Assembly: GCF_042675705.1 (NCBI RefSeq)
Contig: NZ_JBHTJJ010000006.1
Reading direction: 5' to 3' (one strand)
DNA: 64,000 nt
From: Ruegeria arenilitoris
GTDB taxonomy: Bacteria > Pseudomonadota > Alphaproteobacteria > Rhodobacterales > Rhodobacteraceae
A program made the translations under genes and the position numbers. The notes below the pieces were generated by a model that was not told the origin of the DNA, ran no database searches, and saw nothing but the letters and a program-made list of their open reading frames with translations. Positions 1 to 10,066 of the stretch are shown here, one piece after another. Position 1 is the stretch's first letter. Each line of letters starts with the position of its first letter.

Positions 1-2
1 TG

Positions 3-395
3 TTCGTGATGCTGAACCCCTCGACCGCGACCGAGGTTCAGAATGACCCGACCGTCGAGCGCTGCGAGCGGCGCGCGCGGGCTTTGGGGTTCGGGGCGTT
101 CCAGGTGACCAACATCTTTGCCTGGCGCGACACCGACCCGCGCAAGATGCGCGCGGCGGCAGATCCGGTGGGGCCCGAGAACGATGCCGCCATCCTTGCC
201 GGCGTGGACTGGGCCGATCAGGTGATCGCCGCCTGGGGCACCCATGGCGCGCATCTGGATCGCGGTCCGGCGGTCGAGCGTCTGCTGCGCGGCACCGGCC
301 AGCCGCTGTTCCACCTTGGGCTCAGCAAGGCAGGCCATCCCAAGCATCCGCTCTACATCGCGTATACCCAGCAACCCGAGCCGTGGGACCGGTGA
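3..395 (+). CDS. DUF1643 family protein, 5' truncated by window edge
   Basis: The frame is already open at base 3 (Phe-Val-Met-Leu-Asn-Pro-Ser-Thr-Ala-Thr) and runs 130 codons to a TGA. The MLNPSTAT string followed by a DPT motif is the usual N-terminal core of DUF1643 proteins, which are about 150-180 residues long and of unknown function. A further N-terminal piece therefore probably lies outside the window. A GTG at base 6 could serve as a start but would remove part of the conserved core. The GL.KAGHPKHPLY motif near the C terminus is also typical. Function cannot be stated. Confidence 0.8.
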   Translation, partial: FVMLNPSTATEVQNDPTVERCERRARALGFGAFQVTNIFAWRDTDPRKMRAAADPVGPENDAAILAGVDWADQVIAAWGTHGAHLDRGPAVERLLRGTGQPLFHLGLSKAGHPKHPLYIAYTQQPEPWDR

Positions 396-490
396 CAAAG
401 GGTTAACCACAGACTCAGGTTGGCTTTGACCAACCCTTTGGCGGCATGGGATATTTCACACTCGGGGCGGCACGCTTTCGGAGGGTTCCC

Positions 491-1510
491 ATGTTTCTGC
501 TCGGATTGTTCGGTCTGGCCGCAATGGGCGGCGCAGCATACGCGATCAGCGACGTATTCTCGGGGGATGAAGACGAGGACAACGACGATGTCATCGAGGA
601 AGATGCCGTCGAAGACATTCCCGAAGGAAATCTGCTTGAGATTGACGATTTTTTCGAAGACCCGGCCGAGGCCGAGGATGCGTCCCACGAAACCATACTC
701 TCGGACGTGGACGGAAACCTGGTCATCGCTGGCGGACCGGGTGTGGACAATCTGAGCGGGGCCGAAGGCAACGATCAGATCAACGGCTATGACGGCGGTG
801 ACATTATCGACGGTGGCGCCGGAGATGATACGTTGTTCGGCGCGGACTGGGATGACACGCTAAACGGAAACACTGGCGATGATATTCTGCACGGTGGCAA
901 CGGTCACGATGACCTCTCGGGGAATGCCGGTGACGACATATTGTACGGCCATGCTGGCGACGACCAGTTGGTTGGTGGCGAAGGCGATGACGATCTGTAC
1001 GGCGGTCAGGGCAACGATAACCTTGCCGGTGGTGAGGGCGAAGACGCGCTGCAAGGCGGCGACGGCGAAGACATGCTCGCCGGCGGCGCAGGGGAAGACA
1101 CGCTGTTCGGCGGTGATGGCGACGACACTCTGTCCGGACAGGACGATGGCGACACGCCCGCCAGCGATTTTCTGAACGGCGGCGCAGGGGACGACACGAT
1201 CCTGGCAGGCGCCGGAGATGTCGTCACCGGCGGTCAGGGGGCGGACCAGATCGCCATCGACGGAACGGCCACAGGGAAGGAAGTCAGCGTCGTGGATTTC
1301 ATCCCCGGAGAAGACAAGCTGCTGATCGAATGGAACGGCCCTGACGCGCCCGAAATCGGGATCGAACAGGATGCGGACAACGCCGATCTGACGCGCGTTC
1401 TGGTCAACGGGCGTGAGGTGGCCCATCTGTTTGGCGCCCAAGGTCTTGGGCCCGAGGATATCCAACTGACCCCGGGTCTGGACCCGACCCTGACCAGCCC
1501 CACCGGCTGA
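491..1510 (+). CDS. RTX-type calcium-binding protein with N-terminal membrane segment
   Basis: I chose the ATG at 491 (339 aa) because GGAGGG lies 5 bases upstream. An in-frame ATG at 446 has no such site. Residues 2-20 are a hydrophobic segment (FLLGLFGLAAMGGAAYAI), followed by a very acidic linker rich in Asp and Glu (about 25-65). Some 16-18 glycine-aspartate nonapeptides of the GGxGxDxLxG type fill residues about 80-245 and should form a Ca2+-loaded beta-roll. The rest resembles the closing part of RTX modules (VVDFIPGEDKL). RTX proteins usually leave by type I secretion and lack an N-terminal hydrophobic segment, so a surface or periplasmic anchored form is inferred here. No T1SS genes lie in the window. 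Confidence 0.85.
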   Translation: MFLLGLFGLAAMGGAAYAISDVFSGDEDEDNDDVIEEDAVEDIPEGNLLEIDDFFEDPAEAEDASHETILSDVDGNLVIAGGPGVDNLSGAEGNDQINGYDGGDIIDGGAGDDTLFGADWDDTLNGNTGDDILHGGNGHDDLSGNAGDDILYGHAGDDQLVGGEGDDDLYGGQGNDNLAGGEGEDALQGGDGEDMLAGGAGEDTLFGGDGDDTLSGQDDGDTPASDFLNGGAGDDTILAGAGDVVTGGQGADQIAIDGTATGKEVSVVDFIPGEDKLLIEWNGPDAPEIGIEQDADNADLTRVLVNGREVAHLFGAQGLGPEDIQLTPGLDPTLTSPTG

Positions 1511-1525
1511 CGGACCAGAATCCCT

Positions 1526-1554
1526 TTGCCATTTATTCCGATTGCGCCTATACG
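1526..1554 (+). promoter_or_regulatory. Probable sigma-70 promoter of rpsO
   Basis: TTGCCA (1526-1531) and TATACG (1549-1554) are separated by exactly 17 bases, a good match to the housekeeping -35/-10 pattern. A start near 1561 would give rpsO a leader of about 93 nt. The prediction is by eye only. Confidence 0.5.
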
Positions 1555-1561
1555 CGCCCAT

Positions 1562-1585
1562 CCGCATCGGAATCGGTGCGGTTTT
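1562..1585 (+). terminator. Hairpin with T-run between RTX gene and rpsO
   Basis: CCGCATCG (1562-1569) can pair with CGGTGCGG (1574-1581), with one G-U pair and a GAAT loop, followed by TTTT. It may end the RTX transcript. If the promoter at 1526-1554 is real, it would instead form the very 5' end of the rpsO mRNA. Confidence 0.4.
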
Positions 1586-1653
1586 CTCCATGGGCCTGCG
1601 CTGGACGACATCCCGGCCTGCGCCATCAACTCTAACCTTCGAAGGAGACCGCG

Positions 1654-1923
1654 ATGTCGATCACTGCTGAAGAAAAAGCACGCGTCATGAAAGAATTCGC
1701 GACCAAGGACGGCGACACCGGTTCGCCGGAAGTCCAGGTTGCCATCCTGACCTCGCGCATCAACACCCTGACCGAGCACTTCAAGACCCACAAGAAAGAC
1801 AACCACGGCCGCCGTGGTCTGTTGAAGATGGTTGCCCAGCGCCGCAAGCTGCTGGACTACCTGAAGGGCAAGGAAGAAGCGCGCTACCAGGACCTGATCA
1901 AAAAGCTGGGCATCCGCCGCTAA
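1654..1923 (+). CDS. rpsO: 30S ribosomal protein S15
   Basis: The 89-residue product is full length for S15, a primary 16S rRNA-binding protein of the small-subunit platform. Recognisable segments are the GDTGSPEVQVA stretch (residues about 20-30), the LT.HFKTHKKD helix and the GLLKMVAQRRKLLDYLK block that contacts 16S rRNA. A strong ribosome site (GAAGGAGA) precedes the ATG by about 6 bases. A rho-independent terminator follows the stop. In many bacteria rpsO is followed directly by pnp. Here pnp lies about 4.1 kb downstream, beyond three unrelated genes. Confidence 0.98.
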   Translation: MSITAEEKARVMKEFATKDGDTGSPEVQVAILTSRINTLTEHFKTHKKDNHGRRGLLKMVAQRRKLLDYLKGKEEARYQDLIKKLGIRR

Positions 1924-1953
1924 GCGTGGAATACACCGCTTTCAAGTTCGAGA

Positions 1954-1979
1954 CGCCCGCCGTATGGCGGGCGTTTTTT
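1954..1979 (+). terminator. Rho-independent terminator of rpsO
   Basis: CGCCCGCC (1954-1961) pairs with GGCGGGCG (1966-1973) across a GTAT loop and is followed by TTTTTT. It separates rpsO from the convergent amidohydrolase gene. Confidence 0.9.
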
Positions 1980-1997
1980 GTCAGAGGAGCGTGATGT

Positions 1998-3320
1998 TCA
2001 GTCCAGCGTGTTCTTGTAGACCACACCGTCTTTCATGATCAGGTCGAAGTTTTCGTGTGGGTTTGCAACCAGATCGATGTCTTCCAGCGGGTTGCCATCC
2101 ACAAGGATCAAATCGGCATAAGCGCCTTCTGTAATCTGGCCCAGCGGTCCTAGCTGATAGGGATGACGGGGGCCGGACAATTCCAGCAGTTCGGCATTGG
2201 TCGAAGTGGCCATCTGCAAAACCTCGTAAGGAGAATACCACCGCTGCAGCTTGGCAAGAAACGCACCCTGCCGCTCGGCCAATTTCGGGTCGAAAAGAAT
2301 GTCGGTCCCGAAGGCGGTTTTGACCCCCACTTCCTTTGCGGTCTTGTAGGTGAAATCGGTGCCGTTGGTCACGTCGATCCACTTCTGTTGGCTGACGGGG
2401 TCATCAAAGGAAAACCCGTCTTCGTCATCCAGCAGCGGTTGCACGGACAGCCACACGTCATTGTCACGCATCATTTCCATCGTCTCACGGCTCATGAGGA
2501 AGCCATGTTCGATGGATTTCACACCGGCCTCAATCGCGATGCGCGCAGCATCGTCGGTGAAAAGATGAGAGGCAACATAGGTGTTGTAGGTGTCGGCCAC
2601 TTCGACAAAGGCTGCGATTTCATCCTTTGTGTATTGGCGAACGTCCAGCGGGTCGTATGTGGACGACACACCGCCCCCGCCCGCAATCTTTAGCTGCGTG
2701 GCCCCCATACGCATGACTTCCCGGGCCCGCTTGGTCACTTCTGGGACGCCATCTGCCTGCATCATCAGACCAACGCTGTACCAATACCACAAAGCATCGC
2801 CTTCGTTTGTCGGCACCGCCTGATAAGGGCGGTAATCAAAATGCCCGCCCGTCTGCGTGATTGGCGGGCCGGACGGCAGGATTCGCGGACCGGGGATTTC
2901 GCCTGCGTCGATCATCTTCTTGATGGCAAAGGAATTGCCGCCAACATCACGGACGCTGGTAAAACCCCGCATCAGAGTGCCTTCGGACCCCAAAGCGCCA
3001 CGGATCGCCACACCCAAAATATCATCGGTTACAACCGAGCTTTGCGGGCTGCAACAATAAAGGGTGTGCCAGTGCACATCGATCAGGCCTGGGATCAGGG
3101 TGCGCCCACCACCGTCGATCACCGTTGCACCTTCCGCCGAGATCGGGTCTGTCGAAACAGCCGCAATCAGGTTGCCCTCGATCAGAACATTCGCGTTTTC
3201 GATGCCCCCGTCGTTGACGCCATCAAATACATCCACATTGGTAATCATGGTCTGAGCCGGGTCTTGCTGCGCGGAAACCGAGGTGGCGGCAAGCAGCGCG
3301 GCCAAAAGATGAATACGCAT
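1998..3320 (-). CDS. Exported amidohydrolase (imidazolonepropionase/prolidase-like)
   Basis: The start at 3320 gives a 440-residue protein beginning with a clear Sec signal peptide (MRIHLLAALLAATSVSAQ). An in-frame start 75 bases upstream would bury it. The metal-dependent hydrolase landmarks are in order: the HxH of LIDVHWHT, a candidate carbamylated Lys in TQLKIAGGGG, His in ASHLFTDDA, His in SIEHGFLM, and Asp in FGTDILFD. A final beta-domain reads GAYADLILVDGNPLEDI. Family members hydrolyse Xaa-Pro or Xaa-Arg/Lys dipeptides or cyclic amides in the periplasm. The exact substrate is unknown. The gene is divergent from the small K+ channel gene. Confidence 0.85.
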   Translation of the reverse strand: MRIHLLAALLAATSVSAQQDPAQTMITNVDVFDGVNDGGIENANVLIEGNLIAAVSTDPISAEGATVIDGGGRTLIPGLIDVHWHTLYCCSPQSSVVTDDILGVAIRGALGSEGTLMRGFTSVRDVGGNSFAIKKMIDAGEIPGPRILPSGPPITQTGGHFDYRPYQAVPTNEGDALWYWYSVGLMMQADGVPEVTKRAREVMRMGATQLKIAGGGGVSSTYDPLDVRQYTKDEIAAFVEVADTYNTYVASHLFTDDAARIAIEAGVKSIEHGFLMSRETMEMMRDNDVWLSVQPLLDDEDGFSFDDPVSQQKWIDVTNGTDFTYKTAKEVGVKTAFGTDILFDPKLAERQGAFLAKLQRWYSPYEVLQMATSTNAELLELSGPRHPYQLGPLGQITEGAYADLILVDGNPLEDIDLVANPHENFDLIMKDGVVYKNTLD

Positions 3321-3437
3321 GAAGTATCTTCTGTCAAACACCGCCAACTTAGCGAATAATCCGATTTGTATATGCGGAATTTCACTCGAGAACATGCATC
3401 CTGAACGTATCCTCGAAACTGCCCAAAGGCGTACAGA

Positions 3438-3761
3438 ATGATAGCTCTGATCCTAAATGCCTACCGTCTGCTCAAGGCGATCGTCCGATCCTGGGATGAC
3501 CCCCATTTTCGGGGTGGTTTGCTGCTGTGTGTGCTTATTCTTCTGTCCGGCACGTTGTTCTACAGCAGCGTCGAGGGCTGGCATTGGGTGGACGCGCTGT
3601 ATTTTAGCGCGACCACATTGTCGACGGTCGGGTTCGGCGATCTGTCCCCGGCGACCAAGATCGGCAAGGTCTTCACCGTGATCTACATTTTCGTTGGGGT
3701 CGGCGTGTTCATCGCAATGTTCATTCAATTTGCGAAGGCTTTGTTGCGAGATCCTGAATAA
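3438..3761 (+). CDS. Two-TM potassium channel pore protein
   Basis: This 107-residue protein has two membrane helices (about 26-44 and 78-100) flanking a pore loop with the selectivity filter TVGFGD. It is an ion_trans_2-type minimal K+ channel subunit that should work as a tetramer. There is no cytoplasmic RCK/TrkA domain, so a gating partner, if any, must be encoded elsewhere. It is convergent with the BCCT osmolyte carrier, with which it could share a role in osmotic or ionic balance (inference). A second channel with a related filter is at 59111-59629. Confidence 0.85.
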   Translation: MIALILNAYRLLKAIVRSWDDPHFRGGLLLCVLILLSGTLFYSSVEGWHWVDALYFSATTLSTVGFGDLSPATKIGKVFTVIYIFVGVGVFIAMFIQFAKALLRDPE

Positions 3762-3819
3762 ACAATTCCGAACCAGATCAAACCCTTGGAACTATAACCG
3801 GGCCCGGTTTAACCGAAAG

Positions 3820-3843
3820 AACGCCCGCCATTTGGCGGGCGTT
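3820..3843. terminator. Bidirectional terminator hairpin
   Basis: AACGCCCGCC (3820-3829) pairs with GGCGGGCGTT (3834-3843) between convergent genes. The minus-strand copy is followed by a pyrimidine-rich TTCTTTC tract. The plus-strand copy has only a short T stretch. Confidence 0.7.
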
Positions 3844-3863
3844 CATTGGTCGATGAAGTCAGT

Positions 3864-5465
3864 TCAGATCTTGGCGCGTTCAGACTTCAGCGCCAGCCAC
3901 AGGCAGTAGCACATGATCAGCACCACAAGCGTGAACGGGATGCCGGTTGACACCGCCGCCCCTTGCAGCGCGGCAAGTCCGCCACCCAGCAGCAGCGCGA
4001 TCGCGACCAGACCTTCCAGCGTGCACCAGAACACACGCTGCACCACCGGGGCGTCCATCTTGCCGCCTGCGGTGATCGTATCGATCACCAGAGACCCCGA
4101 GTCGGACGAGGTGACAAAGAAGACCACGATCAAAATCAGCGCGATCGGGGCCACGATGCCGTAGAGCGGAAGCTCTTTCAGGAAGCCGAACAGCGCGCCT
4201 TCGGGGGCATAGCTGTCGATCACCGTGGCTTTGACGCCCTCGGCGCCGCCTACGTTCAGCATGTCTATGGCCGCGCCACCAAAGGTGGACATCCACAGCG
4301 CACAGACCGCCGTCGGCGCCAGCAGCGCACAAATCACGAATTCACGCACCGTGCGCCCCTTGGAGATGCGGGCAATGAACATGCCCACGAAAGGCGACCA
4401 CGCGATCCACCAGGCCCAGTAGAAGGTTGTCCAACCGTGGAAAAAACTAGTGTCTTCGCGCCCGAACGGGTTCGACAAAGCCGGCAGCAACCTGACGTAA
4501 TCGGTCATCACGCTGAAATAGCGCGAGATCGCCGTGCCGATCCCGGTCACAGCGATCACGAACAGGAACAGGCCCACGGCCATGACCATGTTGATCTCGC
4601 TGAGCCGCTTCACGCCCGCGTCCATGCCCATCAGCACCGAACCCAGCGCGATCATCGTGATACCGATGATCAGCAAGACGACGACGGTGGGGCTGGGTTC
4701 AATGCCGAACACCTCGTAGAGACCGGCGGCAACCTGTTGCGCGCCCAGCCCCAGCGATGTGGTCAGGCCGAACAGGGTGGCAAACACCGCCAGCGTGTCG
4801 ATCGCATGGCCCCACCAACCCCAGACACGCTCGCCCAGCAGCGGATAGAAGGCCGAACGCAGGGTCAGCGGCAGACCGAGATTGTAGCTGAAGATCGCGA
4901 GGCTCAGGCCCACGGCGGCGTAGACCGCCCAGCCCTCCAGCCCCCAGTGGTGGATGGTACCGACAACACCAATGTATTCATTGCCCGGCACCGCGATGTC
5001 GATGCCCAAAGGACGGGCACCGCCATCCTCGGCGAAATTGTAGTAAACCGGCTCTAACACGCCGAAAAATAGCAATCCGATGCCGATCCCGGCCGCGAAC
5101 ATCATCGCAATCCAGCCGGCATAGGAGTAATCCGGCTTGGCGTCTTTGCCACCGATGCGCACCTTGCCCACCGGCAGAACGATCAGGGCCAGGCAGAACA
5201 ACGTGATTGCATCCACGGACAGGACGAGGAACCAGTCGAAGGTGCTGGTCAGCCACGGCCGCAGCCAACCGAAGAACGTCGCTGCGGCCTCTTGATTGGC
5301 GAGGGCGATCAGCACGAAGGCAAAGATCAGGATGCTTGAGATGAGAAAAACCGGGTTGTGAATATCCAGCCCGAATGGGCGAACATTGTCCTGCCCCAGT
5401 TCATACTCCGTTTCAAAATCATAGATCCGCGGATCCGGATCCAGCATTTTCTTGGTCTGAGACAT
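3864..5465 (-). CDS. BCCT family betaine/choline/carnitine transporter
   Basis: The start at 5465 (MSQTKK, 533 aa) is backed by AAGGGA about 7 bases upstream. A longer reading would add 45 arginine-rich residues with no membrane role. Twelve hydrophobic segments are visible. The family signature, a Trp-rich helix, appears as FYWAWWIAWSPFVGMFIARI, followed by SKGRTVREF. BCCT carriers are Na+ or H+ coupled symporters for quaternary ammonium compounds such as glycine betaine. With the betaine-degrading locus at 53-58 kb, uptake of an osmolyte or carbon source is a reasonable inference. The substrate cannot be set from sequence. Confidence 0.92.
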   Translation of the reverse strand: MSQTKKMLDPDPRIYDFETEYELGQDNVRPFGLDIHNPVFLISSILIFAFVLIALANQEAAATFFGWLRPWLTSTFDWFLVLSVDAITLFCLALIVLPVGKVRIGGKDAKPDYSYAGWIAMMFAAGIGIGLLFFGVLEPVYYNFAEDGGARPLGIDIAVPGNEYIGVVGTIHHWGLEGWAVYAAVGLSLAIFSYNLGLPLTLRSAFYPLLGERVWGWWGHAIDTLAVFATLFGLTTSLGLGAQQVAAGLYEVFGIEPSPTVVVLLIIGITMIALGSVLMGMDAGVKRLSEINMVMAVGLFLFVIAVTGIGTAISRYFSVMTDYVRLLPALSNPFGREDTSFFHGWTTFYWAWWIAWSPFVGMFIARISKGRTVREFVICALLAPTAVCALWMSTFGGAAIDMLNVGGAEGVKATVIDSYAPEGALFGFLKELPLYGIVAPIALILIVVFFVTSSDSGSLVIDTITAGGKMDAPVVQRVFWCTLEGLVAIALLLGGGLAALQGAAVSTGIPFTLVVLIMCYCLWLALKSERAKI

Positions 5466-6075
5466 GTGACCGTCCCTTTCGTTCGCGCGAATTGCAAACG
5501 CCAAGGTATTCGGCCTTCGGACGACAGTGAGTAGTCTTACCCCCTTGGCGCCTTTTCGTCGTCTGGACCGCGGGTTCCGTGGTAAGAGGCTACACTGCAA
5601 TCACTTTTCCACAAAATGCATTCGCCTACGGGAATATGTCTGCACATCGCCAGCCATATCCTGACCGAGGTCGAGCGGACGGGGTCGCACATGTTCCGCG
5701 GCTTTCTACCGCCGTTGCGGCCCGAAATCTCTCACCAGCCTCGGCTGCATCGATTTCCGATCTGCCTAACCAGGATGGTGAGCGATCGTCGTGTTTGCGA
5801 GCGGGTGCACGCGAGATGTTATGCGGGCTTACGCATCGGAACGTTCGCGGTGTCGGCTGACGCAAAGGCGAACCACGACAGATGCAGGACCGTGTGCCTT
5901 CTGCGGGCTTATCCCTTTCAATCCGGCGCAATCTCATGTATGCGCGCGGTATCTGAGACGTTGTGCCCTGACCCCGGCACTCGAATGGAAGATAAATTGG
6001 GGTCGGCGGCAATGGGGCCGCCACGCAAAACGGGAGACCCGCAGGGGCGGGAGTGCTCCCATCTAGGATACGCTT
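5466..6075. other. 610-bp gene-free stretch before pnp
   Basis: No convincing gene is seen. Open frames here lack ribosome sites and conserved motifs and overlap each other on both strands. The stretch should hold the promoter of the BCCT gene on the left and the promoter and leader of pnp on the right. The last 50 bases carry the structured pnp leader noted separately. Confidence 0.6.
6032..6060 (+). promoter_or_regulatory. Structured leader hairpin of pnp
   Basis: Two nested stems can form: outer GGGAG (6032-6036) with CTCCC (6056-6060), and inner CCCGC (6038-6042) with GCGGG (6047-6051) closing an AGGG loop. The structure ends 15 bases before the pnp ATG, just upstream of the AGGA ribosome site. 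In E. coli the pnp leader hairpin is cut by RNase III and is the target of autocontrol. A like role here is inferred. Confidence 0.5.
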
Positions 6076-8226
<2,151 letters not shown>

Positions 8227-8250
8227 CCCGCCCTACCCTTTGCGAAATCC

Positions 8251-8279
8251 AAGACCCCGGTTCCGGCCGGGGTCTTTTT
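8251..8279 (+). terminator. Rho-independent terminator of pnp
   Basis: AAGACCCCGG (8251-8260) pairs with CCGGGGTCTT (8267-8276), followed by a T-run to 8279. Confidence 0.92.
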
Positions 8280-8329
8280 GTTTTCCCTGGGCCTTTCCCG
8301 GGCCGCAGCCCTGTTCTATGCACGACACC

Positions 8330-9049
8330 ATGCGATCCTTCATCATCCATATGTCCTCCAGCACCGCGCGCCGACCCAATGCCGAGCAGCTCTGCGCCGA
8401 CCTGCCCAGTGCCGAGCTGATCGAAGCGGTCAATGGGCGCGATCCGGCGCAGATTGCCGGGGTCACGCTGCATCCGGGCAACCTGCACCGCCCGCACTAC
8501 CCCTTCGCGCTGCGCCCGGCCGAGATCGGCGTCTTCGAAAGCCACCGTCGGATCTGGCGCAAGATGGTCGACGAGGGGATCGATCTGGCCATCACCGCCG
8601 AAGATGATCTGCGCATCGATCCCGACCGGATGAACGCTGCACTGGATCTATTGCGCCCGATCGCGACCCCTGATCACTACATCCGCATCCCGGTCAAGCA
8701 GCGCGAAACCGCAGCCCAGACCCTAGCTGAGCGCGACGGCCTTCGTCTGATCCTGCCCAAGGTCATAGGGTTGCAATGCGTCTGTCAGGTGGTGGGACGG
8801 AAGGCGGCGGAACGTCTGCTGGCGGCCACCGACCACATTGACCGCCCGGTGGACACGTTCCTGCAGATGCACTGGATCACGAGCCAGCCCGTCCACGCGC
8901 TGTTGGGCAGCGGCAACCAGGAAGTGGCCAGTGAAATCGGCGGCTCGACGATCCAGACGAAACCGCCGTTGACCGACAAGCTGACCCGCGAATTCAAGCG
9001 GGCTGCCTATCGCGCGCAACTGCACCTGCATCCGCAGCGTCCCGCCTAG
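8330..9049 (+). CDS. Glycosyltransferase family 25 protein
   Basis: The start at ATG 8330 (MRSFIIHM, 239 aa) places the first beta-strand at the N terminus, as in GT25 enzymes. An in-frame ATG at 8318 is equally possible, and neither has a strong ribosome site. The family core is clear: ALRPAEIGVFESHRRIWRKM, the hallmark helix that reads GEIGCxLSH in relatives, followed by the DLAITAEDDLRID strand with the acidic EDD that binds metal-nucleotide sugar. GT25 enzymes (LgtB and Lex2B type) usually add galactose to lipooligosaccharide. The donor and acceptor here are unknown. Its stop overlaps the convergent LysR stop by 4 bases. Confidence 0.75.
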   Translation: MRSFIIHMSSSTARRPNAEQLCADLPSAELIEAVNGRDPAQIAGVTLHPGNLHRPHYPFALRPAEIGVFESHRRIWRKMVDEGIDLAITAEDDLRIDPDRMNAALDLLRPIATPDHYIRIPVKQRETAAQTLAERDGLRLILPKVIGLQCVCQVVGRKAAERLLAATDHIDRPVDTFLQMHWITSQPVHALLGSGNQEVASEIGGSTIQTKPPLTDKLTREFKRAAYRAQLHLHPQRPA

Positions 9050-9933
9050 TCGGGCACCGCGTCGCCTAGTTCCTCGACCAGGAAATCCATCGCCCGGCGC
9101 ACACGCAGCGGCAGATGACGACGCTCAGGATAGACGATCCAACTCGCACGGCTTGGGTCTTCGTACCCCTGCAGTATCGGCTCCAGCTCAGGGGGGCGTT
9201 TCGCGCCCAGAAAAATCTCGGGCGCGTACATGACCCCCAGACCTTGCCGCGCGGCAGAAAGAACGGCGTGCGGGTTGTTGGCCTGCCACCGGCCATGCAC
9301 CCGAATCTCGATCGGGTCGCCCGAGCCGGGGTCGCGGAATACCCACCGATCATTGTTGGTGATCAGGCACTGATGATGCCGCAGGTCGGCCGGATGGGTC
9401 GGCCTTCCGTGCCGGTCGAGATAGCCGCGCGCGGCAACGCAGACCATCCGTCGGGTCGCCAGCCGCCGCGCGATCAGCCCGCTCTCCGTCAACTGGCCAT
9501 AGCGGATGGCAAAGTCGAAGCCTTCTTCGGTCAGGTTCAGAAGGCGCGAATTGAAGTCGATCGTGACCGAGAGGTTGGGGTGCAGGCTTGCAAACCGGGC
9601 CAATGCCGGTGCCACGAACTGTTCCGCAAACGGACCGGCGGCCGACACGCGAATGCGCCCCGCGATCTGGGCCCGATCCCCTGCCGCTGACTGGTTCGCC
9701 TCTTCCAGACCCGCCACAAGCCCGGCCACCCGCGCGTGATAGTCGCGTCCGGCGTCGGTCAGGCGCACCACGCGGGTCGAACGCGCCAAAAGCTTGACGC
9801 CCAAACGATCCTCAAGCCGGGCGACCTGGCGCGAGACATGACTGGCCGAAACCCCAAGCCGCCGGGCCGCAGCGGTGAAGCCGCCCGTCTCGACCACCAT
9901 CAGGAATTCTTCCAGCCCGTCCCAAAGCGCCAA
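9046..9933 (-). CDS. LysR family transcriptional regulator
   Basis: This 295-residue regulator has an N-terminal winged helix-turn-helix (residues 5-62, with TAAARRLGVSASHVSRQVARLE) and a LysR substrate-binding domain (about 90-290). The family type is that of DNA-binding repressor-activators such as DsdC/PecT relatives. It is divergent from the DJ-1/PfpI gene across 133 bases that include an inverted repeat (9944-9967), so it probably controls that gene and itself (inference). Its effector is unknown. Confidence 0.92.
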   Translation of the reverse strand: MALWDGLEEFLMVVETGGFTAAARRLGVSASHVSRQVARLEDRLGVKLLARSTRVVRLTDAGRDYHARVAGLVAGLEEANQSAAGDRAQIAGRIRVSAAGPFAEQFVAPALARFASLHPNLSVTIDFNSRLLNLTEEGFDFAIRYGQLTESGLIARRLATRRMVCVAARGYLDRHGRPTHPADLRHHQCLITNNDRWVFRDPGSGDPIEIRVHGRWQANNPHAVLSAARQGLGVMYAPEIFLGAKRPPELEPILQGYEDPSRASWIVYPERRHLPLRVRRAMDFLVEELGDAVPD

Positions 9934-9943
9934 TTCGCAACCT

Positions 9944-9967
9944 CATTATTACATGTCAGCAATAATG
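9944..9967. promoter_or_regulatory. Inverted repeat, candidate LysR operator
   Basis: CATTATT (9944-9950) and AATAATG (9961-9967) form a perfect 7-base inverted repeat with a 10-base spacer, starting 10 bases upstream of the LysR start codon. LysR sites are typically interrupted dyads of this size with a T-N11-A core. Confidence 0.5.
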
Positions 9968-10066
9968 CTTTGCCAAATTCGACACTAATCAACAAGCGGC
10001 AACAGCCATATATCCCGATCACACAAGACACGGGCCGGGCGTACCGGCCGAACTAGGAGAAAACAC

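Noticed and set aside
779..1200. Tandem DNA repeats as a possible CRISPR or satellite array
   Set aside because: The periodicity is 27 bases from RTX nonapeptides. The units vary at the DNA level and there are no spacers.
860..1591. 243-codon minus-strand frame opposite the RTX repeats
   Set aside because: The repeated GGxGxD codons give a long Val/Ala-rich antisense frame. The plus-strand RTX pattern is unambiguous.
3963..5057. 364-codon plus-strand frame opposite the BCCT gene
   Set aside because: It is a shadow frame rich in Gln, Arg and His with no membrane or domain features, while the minus strand encodes a full BCCT protein.
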